Of a stretch of DNA of 31,566 bases, positions 16,701-23,436 are shown one piece after another (positions within the stretch are counted from its first letter, which is position 1; each line of letters opens with the position of its first letter). The notes beneath the pieces are model-generated. The model searched no databases and was not told the DNA's origin. It saw only the letters and a program-made list of their open reading frames with translations. Position numbers and translations under genes: made by a program. The DNA is from an uncultured Micrococcales bacterium (GTDB taxonomy: Bacteria > Actinomycetota > Actinomycetes > Actinomycetales > Microbacteriaceae), in assembly GCA_903893675.1 (NCBI GenBank), contig CAITNA010000126.1, positions 1-31,566 of the forward strand. Direction: 5' to 3'.

Positions 16701-17364
16701 GAACACCAGCACCGGCATCGTGTTGTTTACCCCGCTGGTGACTTTCTTCGGTGATGCAACCCCGATCAACTACCAGGTGACCGACTTGCTCGGCGCGGTG
16801 GTCTCGGCAAGCATTACGCCGCACGTCATCGCTGCTAACAACATCATCATTCCGCCAGCTGGCCAGCCAACCCCTAGCGCAAGCCCAAGCGTCACCCCGT
16901 CGGCAACGCCTACCCCGAGCCCAAGCCAGGGCACCGGAAGCGCTACTGAGACGCACAACGCAAAGCCAGACTTCAAGGATGGAACTCAGGGAACCCCTGT
17001 CACGATTGCTCCGCTGGGCAATGACACCGTGAACTCGGGCTCAGTGAGCATCTGTGAGGCCGGCAACCAGGCATCTGACTGTGCAACCAAGACTGTGACC
17101 AACAGCGATGGTTCGTGGAAGGTCAACGCCAATGGCACCGTAACCTTCACGCCAGCTGACGGCTTCTTCGGCAAGGCATCAGTCGGCTACCGAGTAAAGG
17201 CTGCTACCGGCAAGGTCGTTTGGTCTTACATCACCGTGACAATCCCAGACAAGTCGGGCTTGGCATACACCGGTGGTGGCGATCAGCAGGCGATGTTTGC
17301 CTGGATGCTCGCACTGCTTGCAATCGGAGCGACGCTGCTTCGAGTTGCCAAGCGTCGCAGCTAA
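13786..17364 (+). CDS. LAYTG-anchored surface protein with propeller-like, SdrD_B-like and CshA-type repeats
   Basis: This 1192-residue protein is exported and covalently anchored. The start is TTG 13786, with AAGGGG upstream; it gives a clean signal peptide ending AQA near residue 30. The in-frame ATG 13756 would add ten residues before it. Residues about 184-493 hold seven Cys pairs in repeats such as C-IDATTFAA-C followed by WP, consistent with a seven-bladed propeller. A Cna_B/SdrD_B-like domain follows (about 675-745; VTDSSGNYSFTGLAFGAYKV). Three CshA-type fibril repeats start near residues 790, 910 and 1060. The second and third are separated by a Pro/Ser/Thr linker (TPSASPSVTPSATPTPSPS). 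The C-terminus has LAYTG (1159-1163), a hydrophobic helix and RVAKRRS, a complete sorting signal for the class E-like sortase upstream. Adhesion is a likely but unproven role. Confidence 0.9.
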   Translation: MKLARIILNSIATLALVFGGITAVAPAQATAVCTNPAGAAATSLVICSDAGTFTARAPLSDTGVLSQTISINIDPTKMSLSSANQIVAPNGWTIYYYNGSSWSSTAPANASAWAAITKVKATGVLNSQGTSNGQQISTGTATAVAPPSGAFSASGSGDGWSVFFDNANHIFNVYHHDSPASIDCHTRTGTTCSGSWPFSIAPYHTRMRATGWVDNTNHHLWVPTNTSSSTGFVCVNIANILSPVFCGGSSAAAYRQLGTGSPVTANSFDATEAFAQSGTRLFTWERTTGKLECLDMAASGGVGAACGSQPVSFSGLTSASTSSTLVAYDGKIYGSADTKAICIDATTFAACSGWPITMSVGAYTVFPLPNASGAITGICYVNMGTNPCYTFAGASLSRPAGFNINTVNNGAYETAGQNPDVSGSRVYWAENYGSATVRCWDMATAAACANWPVAGAVNRYTVTVDPYNSQCIWTNGDPGVIQAWDAILGTLGCTSLPSDVTFDANLIVPRMGCSQTDAITSWRNFTLTGPGSGKYSAATLTVTQNDGTPIAGWSNVAITGSGRVVDLSSLSVTDSGQKPLFKVHFTNRTGTTPADDAQATVTAVGAEPELCITPDVHYACPAVLGPLSSLSDESVALSADGSVTLPDTSVVNLTSASTTVSVTTPALSACQATLSGQAAGAGGGRGVGGVTVTLLDSSGNPVLNPATGNPFTAVTDSSGNYSFTGLAFGAYKVSFPNKNANMTVSTSSVTSGGSGNTSAVSGTVVSNTSTLDASTNGVVNAAYILPPIAPSRTQIAAANNNVVFNPFSTGPASMTSGDPLASTASTTSSFTGTAGATRLCSSSETPNSCTSTTVATANGTFTVNTSTGVVTFVPNTGFVGVGASVTYVVTDAASQKTSAVFTPVLAAPSTATNDQSWGQVARVQTITPFANDSATAGNAFAPTTLLLCGPTESAPSCTQTSRTVANEGTYTVNTSTGIVLFTPLVTFFGDATPINYQVTDLLGAVVSASITPHVIAANNIIIPPAGQPTPSASPSVTPSATPTPSPSQGTGSATETHNAKPDFKDGTQGTPVTIAPLGNDTVNSGSVSICEAGNQASDCATKTVTNSDGSWKVNANGTVTFTPADGFFGKASVGYRVKAATGKVVWSYITVTIPDKSGLAYTGGGDQQAMFAWMLALLAIGATLLRVAKRRS

Positions 17365-17379
17365 TCCCGTTTGATTTGA

Positions 17380-17412
17380 CCTACCCGAGGCCCGCATAAG
17401 GCCTCGGGTAGG
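17380..17412. terminator. Perfect 13-bp hairpin between the surface-protein gene and serS
   Basis: CCTACCCGAGGCC (17380-17392) pairs perfectly with GGCCTCGGGTAGG (17400-17412) around a seven-base loop. No T-run follows on the plus strand. It may terminate the surface-protein transcript, or it may act as DNA: its right arm overlaps the predicted serS -10 (TAGGCT, 17409-17414). Confidence 0.55.
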
Positions 17413-17414
17413 CT
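17409..17414 (+). promoter_or_regulatory. Predicted -10 element of serS (leaderless)
   Basis: TAGGCT is followed by six bases and GTG 17421, the same hexamer and spacing as before GTG 7849 and GTG 24323. The element starts inside the right arm of the 17380-17412 palindrome. Confidence 0.55.
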
Positions 17415-17420
17415 AATCGG

Positions 17421-18683
17421 GTGATTGACCTAAATCTCCTTCGCGAAAACCCAGACGCCATCAAGGCTTCACAGCGCGCTCGCGGCGCAAGTGAAGACCT
17501 AGTCGATCAGGCCATCGCAGCTGACTCGGCTTGGCGAGCAGCCCTTCAGAACTTTGAAACTCTTCGTGCCGAGCAGAACGCCTCGAGCAAGCAGGTTGCC
17601 GCTGCACCTAAGGAAGAGAAGGCCGCTCTTGTTGCCGCCGCTCAAGAACTAGCTACCAAGGTTAAGGCCGCGGAGGCGAATGCAAATGCTGCTGCCGAAG
17701 ACCGCGACAAGATACTTTGGCAGATCGAGAACGTCGTAATCGCCGAGGTTCCATCGGGTGGCGAAGAGAACTTCAAGGTGCTCAAAGAAGTTGGCACCAA
17801 GGCGTCATTCGACTTTGAACCCCGCGACCACGTTGCACTTGGCGAACTGCTCGATGTCATCGACATCGAACGCGGTGTGAAGGTTGCCGGATCGCGCTTC
17901 TACTTCTTGAAGGGTTGGGGCGCACGCCTCGAGCTCGCACTCATGAACATGGCGCTAGACCTCGCCACCAAGCACGACTTCACAGCACTAATTACTCCGA
18001 CCCTGGTTCGCCCAGAGGTTATGGCCGGCACCGGGTTCCTTGGCGCGCACGCAGACGAGATTTACTACCTGCCAGCCGACGAGCTCTACCTGACCGGCAC
18101 CAGCGAGGTCGCTCTTGCGGGCTACCACCGCGACGAGATCATCGACCTATCGAATGGCCCACTGCGCTACGCCGGATGGTCAACCTGCTATCGCCGTGAG
18201 GCTGGCTCGGCCGGTCGCGACACCCGAGGCATCCTGCGCGTTCACCAGTTCAACAAGCTCGAGATGTTCAGCTATGTGAAGCCTGAAGACGCCGAGGCAG
18301 AGCACCTCAAGCTGCTCGCACTCGAAGAGGCAATGCTGCAGGCGTGCGAACTCTCATACCGTGTTATCGACACCGCAGCCGGCGACCTCGGCTCGAGCGC
18401 GGCCCGCAAGTATGACTCTGAGGCTTGGGTGCCAACCCAGGGCCAATACCGCGAACTCACCTCGAGCTCGAACTGCACCACCTTCCAGGCTCGCCGCCTC
18501 AACGTGCGATACCGCACCGAGGATGGCAAAACCGCCACAGCCGCAACCCTCAACGGAACCCTTGCCACCACTCGCTGGTTGGTCGCGATCCTCGAGACTC
18601 ACCAGCAGGCAGATGGCTCGGTGCGCATCCCAGCTGCACTTCGCCCATACCTCAGCGGCCAAGAGGTCATCTCACCTAAATGA
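17421..18683 (+). CDS. serS: Seryl-tRNA synthetase
   Basis: This 420-residue class II synthetase charges tRNA-Ser with serine. An N-terminal coiled-coil arm, which contacts the long variable arm of tRNA-Ser, spans about residues 30-105 (rich in Ala, Glu and Lys). The catalytic core has TGTSEVAL, motif 2 ([15 protein letters not shown] followed by [11 protein letters not shown]) and motif 3 ([15 protein letters not shown]). It ends close to the usual family length. GTG 17421 begins [11 protein letters not shown], the standard family N-terminus, and TAGGCT lies six bases upstream. It is translationally coupled (ATGA) to the HAD phosphatase gene. Two tRNA-Ser genes lie within 4 kb downstream. 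Confidence 0.96.
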   Translation: MIDLNLLRENPDAIKASQRARGASEDLVDQAIAADSAWRAALQNFETLRAEQNASSKQVAAAPKEEKAALVAAAQELATKVKAAEANANAAAEDRDKILWQIENVVIAEVPSGGEENFKVLKEVGTKASFDFEPRDHVALGELLDVIDIERGVKVAGSRFYFLKGWGARLELALMNMALDLATKHDFTALITPTLVRPEVMAGTGFLGAHADEIYYLPADELYLTGTSEVALAGYHRDEIIDLSNGPLRYAGWSTCYRREAGSAGRDTRGILRVHQFNKLEMFSYVKPEDAEAEHLKLLALEEAMLQACELSYRVIDTAAGDLGSSAARKYDSEAWVPTQGQYRELTSSSNCTTFQARRLNVRYRTEDGKTATAATLNGTLATTRWLVAILETHQQADGSVRIPAALRPYLSGQEVISPK

Positions 18684-19525
18684 CCATTGCAACTGGTGAC
18701 CAGCGCTGGTTAATCGCGCTCGACGTCGACGGCACACTCGTGCACGACGACGGCTTTCTTTCACCGAAGGTTGCCGAGCAGGTAAAGCGCGTTCGTGCTC
18801 TTGGTCACGAGATTGTCGTTTCAACCGGTCGCAGCGCAACACAAACCGTTCCGGTTTTGCACGAGCTCGAAATCCACGATGGATACTCGGTGTGCTCGAA
18901 TGGTGCTGTGACCGTTCGTGTCGACCCCAACGAACCTCGCGGATACGCTCCGCACAAAGTTGTCACTTTCAACCCGCGCGAGATTCTCACGCAACTCATC
19001 GAAAAGTTGCCAGAGGCACACTTCGCGGTTGAGAACATCGATGGCACATACAAGTTCCACCGCCCTTTCCCGCGCTATGCGCTTGGCACCGAGAATTTCG
19101 AAACTCCGCTCGAAGAATTGATGCAAGAGCCGGTCTCGCGCGTTGTCGTTCTTTCGCCGCAACACGGCGCAGATGAATTTGCCGAGATAGTTTCGAGCAT
19201 CGGTCTTCACTCGGTGACCTATGCGATTGGTTACACCGCGTGGCTCGACATTTCACCTGAAGGCGTCAGCAAGGCATCCGCGCTTGAAAAGGTTCGCACT
19301 GACCTCGGCATCAAGGCCAACCAGGTGATCGCATGTGGCGATGGTCGCAACGACATCTCGATGCTCGAGTGGGCGCGAGCTGCCGGTGGCTTTGGCTTCG
19401 CGATGGGGCAGGGGCCGCAGGAGGTTCACGATGCTGCGACCGCGACCGTGGCCAGCGTCGAAGAAGACGGCGTCGCCGAGGTGCTCAGCGGTTTCGAAGG
19501 CATTCTCTTTAGCCGCGGGCTCTAA
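18680..19525 (+). CDS. HAD-superfamily phosphatase, Cof/class IIB type
   Basis: This 281-residue hydrolase has the DxD nucleophile motif LDVDGTL (Asp15 and Asp17), the motif II Ser/Thr in VVSTGR, and a C2-type cap between residues about 90 and 200. [11 protein letters not shown] carries the motif III Lys, and motif IV is GDGRND. These are the marks of Cof-like phosphatases, which act on sugar phosphates, FMN precursors or pyridoxal phosphate. The substrate cannot be assigned. ATG 18680 overlaps the serS stop (ATGA), so it is in the serS operon. tRNA-Ser(UGA) follows immediately. Confidence 0.88.
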   Translation: MTIATGDQRWLIALDVDGTLVHDDGFLSPKVAEQVKRVRALGHEIVVSTGRSATQTVPVLHELEIHDGYSVCSNGAVTVRVDPNEPRGYAPHKVVTFNPREILTQLIEKLPEAHFAVENIDGTYKFHRPFPRYALGTENFETPLEELMQEPVSRVVVLSPQHGADEFAEIVSSIGLHSVTYAIGYTAWLDISPEGVSKASALEKVRTDLGIKANQVIACGDGRNDISMLEWARAAGGFGFAMGQGPQEVHDAATATVASVEEDGVAEVLSGFEGILFSRGL

Positions 19526-19554
19526 CCGCAATTCTCTTTCGGCCACGTTTCGGC

Positions 19555-19560
19555 TAAACT
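19555..19560 (+). promoter_or_regulatory. Predicted -10 of tRNA-Ser(UGA)
   Basis: TAAACT in the context CGGCTAAACT lies nine bases before the mature tRNA 5' end. The same TAAACT occurs upstream of the other two tRNAs and of the LCP gene. Confidence 0.5.
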
Positions 19561-19569
19561 TTTGGGGCT

Positions 19570-19655
19570 GGAAGCGTGCCGGAGCGGCCGAACGGAACGG
19601 TCTTGAAAACCGTCGTAGTTAATAGCTACCGTGGGTTCAAATCCCACCGCTTCCT
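19570..19655 (+). tRNA. tRNA-Ser(UGA)
   Basis: A full serine tRNA fold is visible: acceptor GGAAGCG with CGCTTCC, anticodon stem ACGGT/ACCGT with loop CTTGAAA (anticodon TGA), a long variable arm GTAG-CTAC, and T-arm GTGGG-TTCAAAT-CCCAC. The base in the discriminator position (19655) is T, not the usual G of serine tRNAs, and CCA is not encoded. Its last 23 bases (19634-19656) recur at 19802. Confidence 0.93.
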
Positions 19656-19662
19656 CAGAAAC

Positions 19663-19694
19663 AAAAAGACCCAACTAAAAAGTTGGGTCTTTTT
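19663..19694 (+). terminator. Terminator of tRNA-Ser(UGA)
   Basis: A perfect 14-bp stem (AAAAAGACCCAACT with AGTTGGGTCTTTTT) with loop AAAA ends in five T residues. Its AAAAGACCC...GGGTCTTTT core recurs in the terminators at 21406 and 23518. Confidence 0.9.
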
Positions 19695-19759
19695 GCTTCA
19701 AGCGGCGGTGTTCAGCGCTCCCGCCTAGTTGATCATTTCAGAGGGTAACCCGCGGTCTC

Positions 19760-19798
19760 GGCCCGCAGCGGCGATAACTTCGCCGCTAAGCGCGGGCC
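19760..19798. other. Strong nested hairpin within the tRNA-Ser-flanked islet
   Basis: GGCCCGC and GCGGGCC enclose AGCGGCGA and TCGCCGCT around loop TAACT, giving a 7-bp stem stacked on an 8-bp stem with a four-base bulge. It directly precedes the duplicated tRNA-Ser 3' end. It could be part of a structured RNA or of a recombination site; nothing shows which. The rest of 19695-19800 holds no gene. Confidence 0.45.
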
Positions 19799-19801
19799 TC
19801 C

Positions 19802-19824
19802 GGTTCAAATCCCACCGCTTCCTC
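19802..19824 (+). repeat. Duplicated 3' end of tRNA-Ser(UGA), att-like
   Basis: These 23 bases are identical to 19634-19656 (T-loop through acceptor 3' strand), 168 bp downstream of the first copy, and are followed by CCAG, giving an apparent CCA end. The T-stem cannot form here because the upstream flank is CTCCG, so it is not a tRNA. Such 3'-end copies are what site-specific integration into tRNA genes leaves behind. Confidence 0.75.
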
Positions 19825-19837
19825 CAGTTGTTCTGGG

Positions 19838-19869
19838 AAACCCCTGATTGCCTTGGCGATTAGGGGTTT
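19838..19869 (+). terminator. Hairpin between the tRNA-Ser islet and the LCP gene
   Basis: AAACCCCT and AGGGGTTT flank an inner GCC/GGC pairing with two G-T wobbles, forming a long tight hairpin. It is a possible terminator but has no clear T-run beyond its own arm. Confidence 0.5.
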
Positions 19870-19875
19870 GCTATT

Positions 19876-19881
19876 TAAACT
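19876..19881 (+). promoter_or_regulatory. Predicted -10 of the LCP gene
   Basis: TAAACT lies 34 bases before ATG 19916, so this transcript would carry a leader of about 27 bases, unlike the leaderless genes. The hexamer is identical to that upstream of the three tRNA genes. Confidence 0.4.
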
Positions 19882-19915
19882 AGGAGTTCCGCCTGGTTCA
19901 AACCGAAAGCCCCAG

Positions 19916-21115
19916 ATGCCCCTTATTAAGAAGCGTGCCCCACGAGCAATCGCTCGCCACGGCCGCCTTAAGGTGCAGTCGAAGGGGTCGGAGTTCGGTG
20001 GCTTGCTGCTCAAGGGGCTGGCGGCCATCCTGGGTGCCACGATCGCCCTCGCCGGTATCTCGGCCTACCAAATCACCAGCGCCATCAAGGGCAACGCCCT
20101 CACCATTCCAGGCGCGAAGGCTGTCACCGCGGCCGACCTCAAGGGTCCGATCAACATGCTGCTCGTCGGAAACGACACTCGCGCGGGTCAAGGTGCTGGC
20201 TATGGAAACGTGAGCTCTGCCCTTAGTGACGTCATGATTTTGCTTCACATCAGTGCCGACCGAAAGAACGCTGTTGCGGTTTCGTTCCCGCGTGATCTGC
20301 TCGTGCCATGGCCTGCGTGCCCGAGCACTTCTGGCGGTCCGGGCTACTTGCCTCAGGCCCTTGGTCAGCTAAATGCAACTCTTGCAAACGGCGGCCCAGG
20401 ATGCACGCTGCTTACTATCGAGCAGCTGACCGGCGTGAGCATTCCATACCTTGCAATGATCGACTTCAATGGCGTCATCGAAATGTCGAACGCAATCGGT
20501 GGCGTCGATGTTTGTGTCGCAAAGGAAATCAACGATCCTTATACGCAGACCTATTTGCAGCCAGGAAAATACACACTGCAGGGCAAGGCGGCACTCCAGT
20601 TCTTGCGCACTCGCCACGGTGTTGGCGATGGCTCCGACCTTGCCCGAATCTCGAACCAGCAGGTGTTCCTGACTTCACTCGTTCGCAAGGTGAAGAGTGC
20701 GGGGGTTCTTACCAACCCGGTCGAACTCTATGCGCTTGCCAACGCAGCTGCCCGAAACATGAAGCTCTCGCAGTCGCTCACTGACCTCGGCACTCTCGTT
20801 TCGCTTGCAAGTGCGCTCAAGAACGTTTCACTCGACAAGATGGTGTTCTTGCAGGTGCCTTCTCACGGCGGACTGCCTGCGCCATACTCTGGCCGAGTCG
20901 AGCCAAACTACGATCAGGCGAATGTGCTGTTTCAGAAGCTGCGCGACGACATGCCGATCATCCTAGGAAACGCCAACACCGGAGCAGGTGCTGTCTTGGC
21001 AACCCCTGGCCCGACTGCTTCTGCATCGCCATCGGCAACCCCGAGCCCATCATCGAGTGACTCGCTCGATTGGGCCACTGGAACCAACGCCGGTCAGACC
21101 ACCTGCTCGAACTAG
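19916..21115 (+). CDS. LytR-CpsA-Psr (LCP) family cell-wall glycopolymer ligase
   Basis: This 399-residue type II membrane protein has a cytoplasmic basic N-terminus (KKRAPRAIARHGRLK), a membrane helix at about residues 28-50, and an extracellular LCP domain. Conserved landmarks are LLVGNDTRAG, SDVMILLHI, SFPRDLLVP, DFNGVIEMSNAIGGVDVCV and LRTRHGVGDGSDLARISNQQ, which carry the Asp/Arg residues that bind pyrophosphate-lipid substrates. LCP enzymes attach wall polymers to peptidoglycan. The tail is a Pro/Ser/Thr-rich linker (TPGPTASASPSATPSPSSS) ending in CSN. ATG 19916 begins MPLIKKRA; an in-frame start at 19853 would run through the hairpin. The gene lies between tRNA genes. Confidence 0.92.
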   Translation: MPLIKKRAPRAIARHGRLKVQSKGSEFGGLLLKGLAAILGATIALAGISAYQITSAIKGNALTIPGAKAVTAADLKGPINMLLVGNDTRAGQGAGYGNVSSALSDVMILLHISADRKNAVAVSFPRDLLVPWPACPSTSGGPGYLPQALGQLNATLANGGPGCTLLTIEQLTGVSIPYLAMIDFNGVIEMSNAIGGVDVCVAKEINDPYTQTYLQPGKYTLQGKAALQFLRTRHGVGDGSDLARISNQQVFLTSLVRKVKSAGVLTNPVELYALANAAARNMKLSQSLTDLGTLVSLASALKNVSLDKMVFLQVPSHGGLPAPYSGRVEPNYDQANVLFQKLRDDMPIILGNANTGAGAVLATPGPTASASPSATPSPSSSDSLDWATGTNAGQTTCSN

Positions 21116-21120
21116 CGGGC

Positions 21121-21150
21121 TTGGCTCGGGCCGAACTTGTCGGCTAAACT
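21121..21150 (+). promoter_or_regulatory. Predicted promoter of tRNA-Ser(GCU)
   Basis: TTGGCT (21121-21126) and TAAACT (21145-21150) are 18 bp apart and lie just upstream of the tRNA. CGGCTAAACT is identical to the sequence upstream of tRNA-Ser(UGA). Confidence 0.55.
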
Positions 21151-21166
21151 AGGCAGGCTGTACTCA

Positions 21167-21256
21167 GGAGTCGTCGCATAGCCCGGTCGAGTGCGCCTCA
21201 CTGCTAATGAGGTAGGGGTCTAAAGCCCCTCGGAGGTTCAAATCCTCTCGACTCCG
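21167..21256 (+). tRNA. tRNA-Ser(GCU)
   Basis: The acceptor GGAGTCG pairs with CGACTCC and has the normal discriminator G at 21256. The anticodon loop CTGCTAA gives anticodon GCT. A long variable arm (AGGGGTCTAAAGCCCCT) and the T-arm GGAGG-TTCAAAT-CCTCT confirm a class II serine tRNA. CCA is not encoded. Confidence 0.95.
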
Positions 21257-21294
21257 CAAAGTTTCTAAGCCTTTCGCCAAGCGCGATGGGCAGA

Positions 21295-21300
21295 TAAACT
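21295..21300 (+). promoter_or_regulatory. Predicted -10 of tRNA-Arg(ACG)
   Basis: TAAACT lies 27 bases upstream of the mature 5' end. This is the same hexamer as before the two tRNA-Ser genes, so tRNA-Arg is probably transcribed separately. Confidence 0.4.
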
Positions 21301-21327
21301 TTCAAGGTTGCCTAGTGCAACAACCCA

Positions 21328-21400
21328 GCGCTTGTAGCTCAACGGATAGAGCATCTGACTACGGATCAGAAGGTTGGGGGTTCGAGTCCCTCCAAGCGCA
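21328..21400 (+). tRNA. tRNA-Arg(ACG)
   Basis: The acceptor GCGCTTG pairs with CAAGCGC and has discriminator A at 21400. D-arm AGCTCAACGGATAGAGC, anticodon loop CTACGGA (anticodon ACG, inosine-modified in most bacteria) and T-arm GGGGG-TTCGAGT-CCCTC are all intact. CCA is encoded at 21401-21403. Bases 21334-21379 recur exactly at 23433-23478. Confidence 0.96.
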
Positions 21401-21405
21401 CCAAT

Positions 21406-21434
21406 AAAAGACCCGATAACTTCGGGTCTTTTTT
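21406..21434 (+). terminator. Terminator of tRNA-Arg(ACG)
   Basis: AAAAGACCCGA pairs with TCGGGTCTTTT around a five-base loop and ends in a run of six T residues, three bases after the encoded CCA. Its right arm and tail GGGTCTTTTTTCATT recur at 23545. Confidence 0.9.
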
Positions 21435-21451
21435 CATTGGTCGCTTGTCGG

Positions 21452-21493
21452 GACTCATCGGCCTTCGGCCTCACCCATCCAAGCGCACGAAAA
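21452..21493 (+). repeat. Left 42-bp imperfect direct repeat of the tRNA-Arg islet
   Basis: This block runs from GACTCATCG to CATCCAAGCGCACGAAAA and matches 23480-23521 with about seven mismatches. It includes TCCAAGCGCAC, shared with the tRNA-Arg 3' end, and is preceded by CGCTTGT, which resembles the tRNA 5' end. It looks like a tRNA-Arg remnant from which the middle was deleted. Confidence 0.6.
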
Positions 21494-21524
21494 CCCGGTT
21501 TCTTCTCACTAGAGTCGGGGTTTT
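21490..21524 (+). terminator. Weak terminator-like hairpin upstream of the beta-helix gene
   Basis: AAAACCCGG and CGGGGTTTT can form a stem with one imperfection around an 17-base loop, followed by few T residues. It corresponds in position to the strong terminator after the right-hand repeat. The remaining 21525-21600 shows no gene; it contains a short inverted repeat (ACTTGCAAGG and GAGCAAGT). Confidence 0.35.
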
Positions 21525-21600
21525 ACTTTCCCTGTCTCCGCACTTGCAAGGGAGCAAGTCAAGTTGAGGAGCAAATCGATGCAAGTGCTGCCGAGAGGGC

Positions 21601-21606
21601 TAGCCT
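21601..21606 (+). promoter_or_regulatory. Predicted -10 of the beta-helix gene (leaderless)
   Basis: TAGCCT lies exactly six bases before ATG 21613, matching the local leaderless pattern. The gene may therefore have been fitted with, or arrived with, a host-compatible promoter. Confidence 0.5.
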
Positions 21607-21612
21607 AAATCC

Positions 21613-23436
21613 ATGCGCAAAATTCTGGTTCTCGCATTGGCCATAGGCCTATCTGTCTTGTCTATGACTCCGGCCAATTCGGCAACAAAAATCACTAACT
21701 ATTTCGTTTCGACTTCAGGAAACGACTCGAATTCAGGGGCTCTTCAAGCTCCATTCAAGACGATTCAAAAATGCGCTCGTGCCGCCGGTGTCAACGCCAT
21801 TTGCAACATCCGTGCTGGAAATTATTACGAGACGGTGACGCCAAATAGTGGAACAACCTTTCAGTCCTATCAGAATGAGAGGGCTGTCGTTTTTGGAACT
21901 CAAACCATAGGTGGGTTTCAGCCCTATAAAGCAAATCAATATGTTGCTTCAGTATCGATGAGAACCGATGACACCAACCAGATATTTTTTAACTCGAATG
22001 AAGGCGTCAATGCCAAATGGCCAAACGGCGGAGATGCGTTTCACCCAAATTGGGCGCACTTGCAGTCAGGCACGAGCACGACAGTGCTCAAAGACAGCAA
22101 CCTGCCGAGTGAAATAGCTGGCAATGGGAACATCAAGTTTTGGAGCGGTAACGATGCTTGGTCTGCGCAAACAGCAGAGTTCAGCAACTCGACAAAGGGC
22201 AGTCTCCAGGTTTCCTTAGACGGTAACCACCAGGACCAACAGATCACCCCTAAAGAGGGGGGTCTTTACTACCTCTTCAATAACTTGGCGTTTTTAGATT
22301 CAGATTTTGAATGGTTTTACGATCAGGTCGCGAAGAAACTCTACGTGCAGATTCCAAAGCGCAAATCAATAACCGATTACAAAATTCAATATAAAGTTCG
22401 AGACTTGGCCTTTAACTTGACTGCAAGACACAACGTGACCATCAAGAATTTAGGCATCTTTGCCTCAACCATTAGGAGCGATTCGCGGAGCCACGACAAC
22501 GTTATTGACGGCCTAAATGCAAAATTTATTTCGAGCGTAACGAGAATTCGTGATGACAAGGTCAATCACCCGTGGGATGGCGGCTTCGACTTCGATCACA
22601 ATTTCGATACAGGAATCATGGTCAAGGGTTCGCACAATGTGCTGAGAAACAGCATCATCGACCAGAGCTCATGCAACGGTGTTTTAGTAACTGGCAGCTA
22701 CAACTCGATAACCAATAACCTGATTTCGAATGTTGACTCGATGTTCAACAATTGCTCTGGAGTATACATAGTTGGTTCCCACCAAACAATCTCGCACAAC
22801 ACGATTTACAACACCGGACGCTCAGCGATTTTTCCAACGCTCGTTTGGCATCCGATTGATAATCCGAACTCCGATGCTCCGTCATTCGTTGACATTTCAT
22901 ACAACGATCTATTTGGCACTGCACTGCTTGGTAACGACATCGGTGCAATCTACATGGGCAGCGGTGTATTCACGGGTATGAAGATCCATCATAACTGGAT
23001 TCACGACAGTCATTTCCCAACTGTGAGGCCGGCGACCCCTTGGCCATTGAACAACATCAGTGGTGTCTACATCGACGAAAATAGCGCAGGCGTTGAGGTG
23101 TATCAAAATATTTTGTGGAACCTAGATTTTCGTTCGATTTTCATAAACGGCGCTAATCGAACTGATCACCCAAACGACAATCTGATTCACAACAACTCGA
23201 TTCCCGATTCCGCTCAGTACGCCGAAATACACCTCGGCGGCCCAATTACTACTTGTGGATCCACCAGAGTCTTCGATAACAGAGTTCTAGTCGACGTTCG
23301 CCAGGAGGCCGGTAGTAATTGCAAAATTGAGAACAACTCTTCTACTGCTGCTGGAGCGACAGAAATGGAGGCGGTCACGCCGGGCTGCACTCTCAACCAG
23401 TGTGTTGTTGACCCCTTCAAGCCCAACCACTGGTAG
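21613..23436 (+). CDS. Secreted right-handed parallel beta-helix protein (islet cargo)
   Basis: This 607-residue protein has a signal peptide ending at ANSA (about residue 23). It is followed by YFVSTSGNDSNSGALQAPF and KTIQKC, the N-terminal signature of DUF1565/pectate-lyase-like beta-helix proteins. From about residue 270 onward, rungs of the form N-x-I-x-x-N repeat (GSHNVLRNSII, SYNSITNNLIS, SHQTISHNTIY, MKIHHNWI, VEVYQNIL). The family includes carbohydrate lyases, hydrolases and adhesins; catalytic residues cannot be assigned. Composition differs sharply from neighbours: hand counts at 22381-22440, 22501-22560 and 23101-23160 give 20-23 G+C per 60 bases. The stop codon TAG (23434-23436) lies inside a copied tRNA-Arg segment, so the C-terminus may be truncated or newly formed. 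Horizontal transfer is likely. Confidence 0.85.
   Translation: MRKILVLALAIGLSVLSMTPANSATKITNYFVSTSGNDSNSGALQAPFKTIQKCARAAGVNAICNIRAGNYYETVTPNSGTTFQSYQNERAVVFGTQTIGGFQPYKANQYVASVSMRTDDTNQIFFNSNEGVNAKWPNGGDAFHPNWAHLQSGTSTTVLKDSNLPSEIAGNGNIKFWSGNDAWSAQTAEFSNSTKGSLQVSLDGNHQDQQITPKEGGLYYLFNNLAFLDSDFEWFYDQVAKKLYVQIPKRKSITDYKIQYKVRDLAFNLTARHNVTIKNLGIFASTIRSDSRSHDNVIDGLNAKFISSVTRIRDDKVNHPWDGGFDFDHNFDTGIMVKGSHNVLRNSIIDQSSCNGVLVTGSYNSITNNLISNVDSMFNNCSGVYIVGSHQTISHNTIYNTGRSAIFPTLVWHPIDNPNSDAPSFVDISYNDLFGTALLGNDIGAIYMGSGVFTGMKIHHNWIHDSHFPTVRPATPWPLNNISGVYIDENSAGVEVYQNILWNLDFRSIFINGANRTDHPNDNLIHNNSIPDSAQYAEIHLGGPITTCGSTRVFDNRVLVDVRQEAGSNCKIENNSSTAAGATEMEAVTPGCTLNQCVVDPFKPNHW

Noticed and set aside
16531..16956. 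Minus-strand ORF opposite the surface-protein gene
   Set aside because: It is antisense to the CshA-repeat and linker region, has Arg- and Trp-rich low-complexity composition, and lacks any start signal.
17380..17420. RNA hairpin hiding a serS ribosome-binding site
   Set aside because: The AGG near the start belongs to TAGGCT, which has the exact leaderless spacing seen before other genes, so serS mRNA probably starts at the GTG.
21374..21646. ORF of 90 codons spanning the tRNA-Arg 3' half and the start of the beta-helix gene
   Set aside because: It reads through a tRNA, its terminator and the true start of the beta-helix gene in another frame, and has no recognisable protein character.
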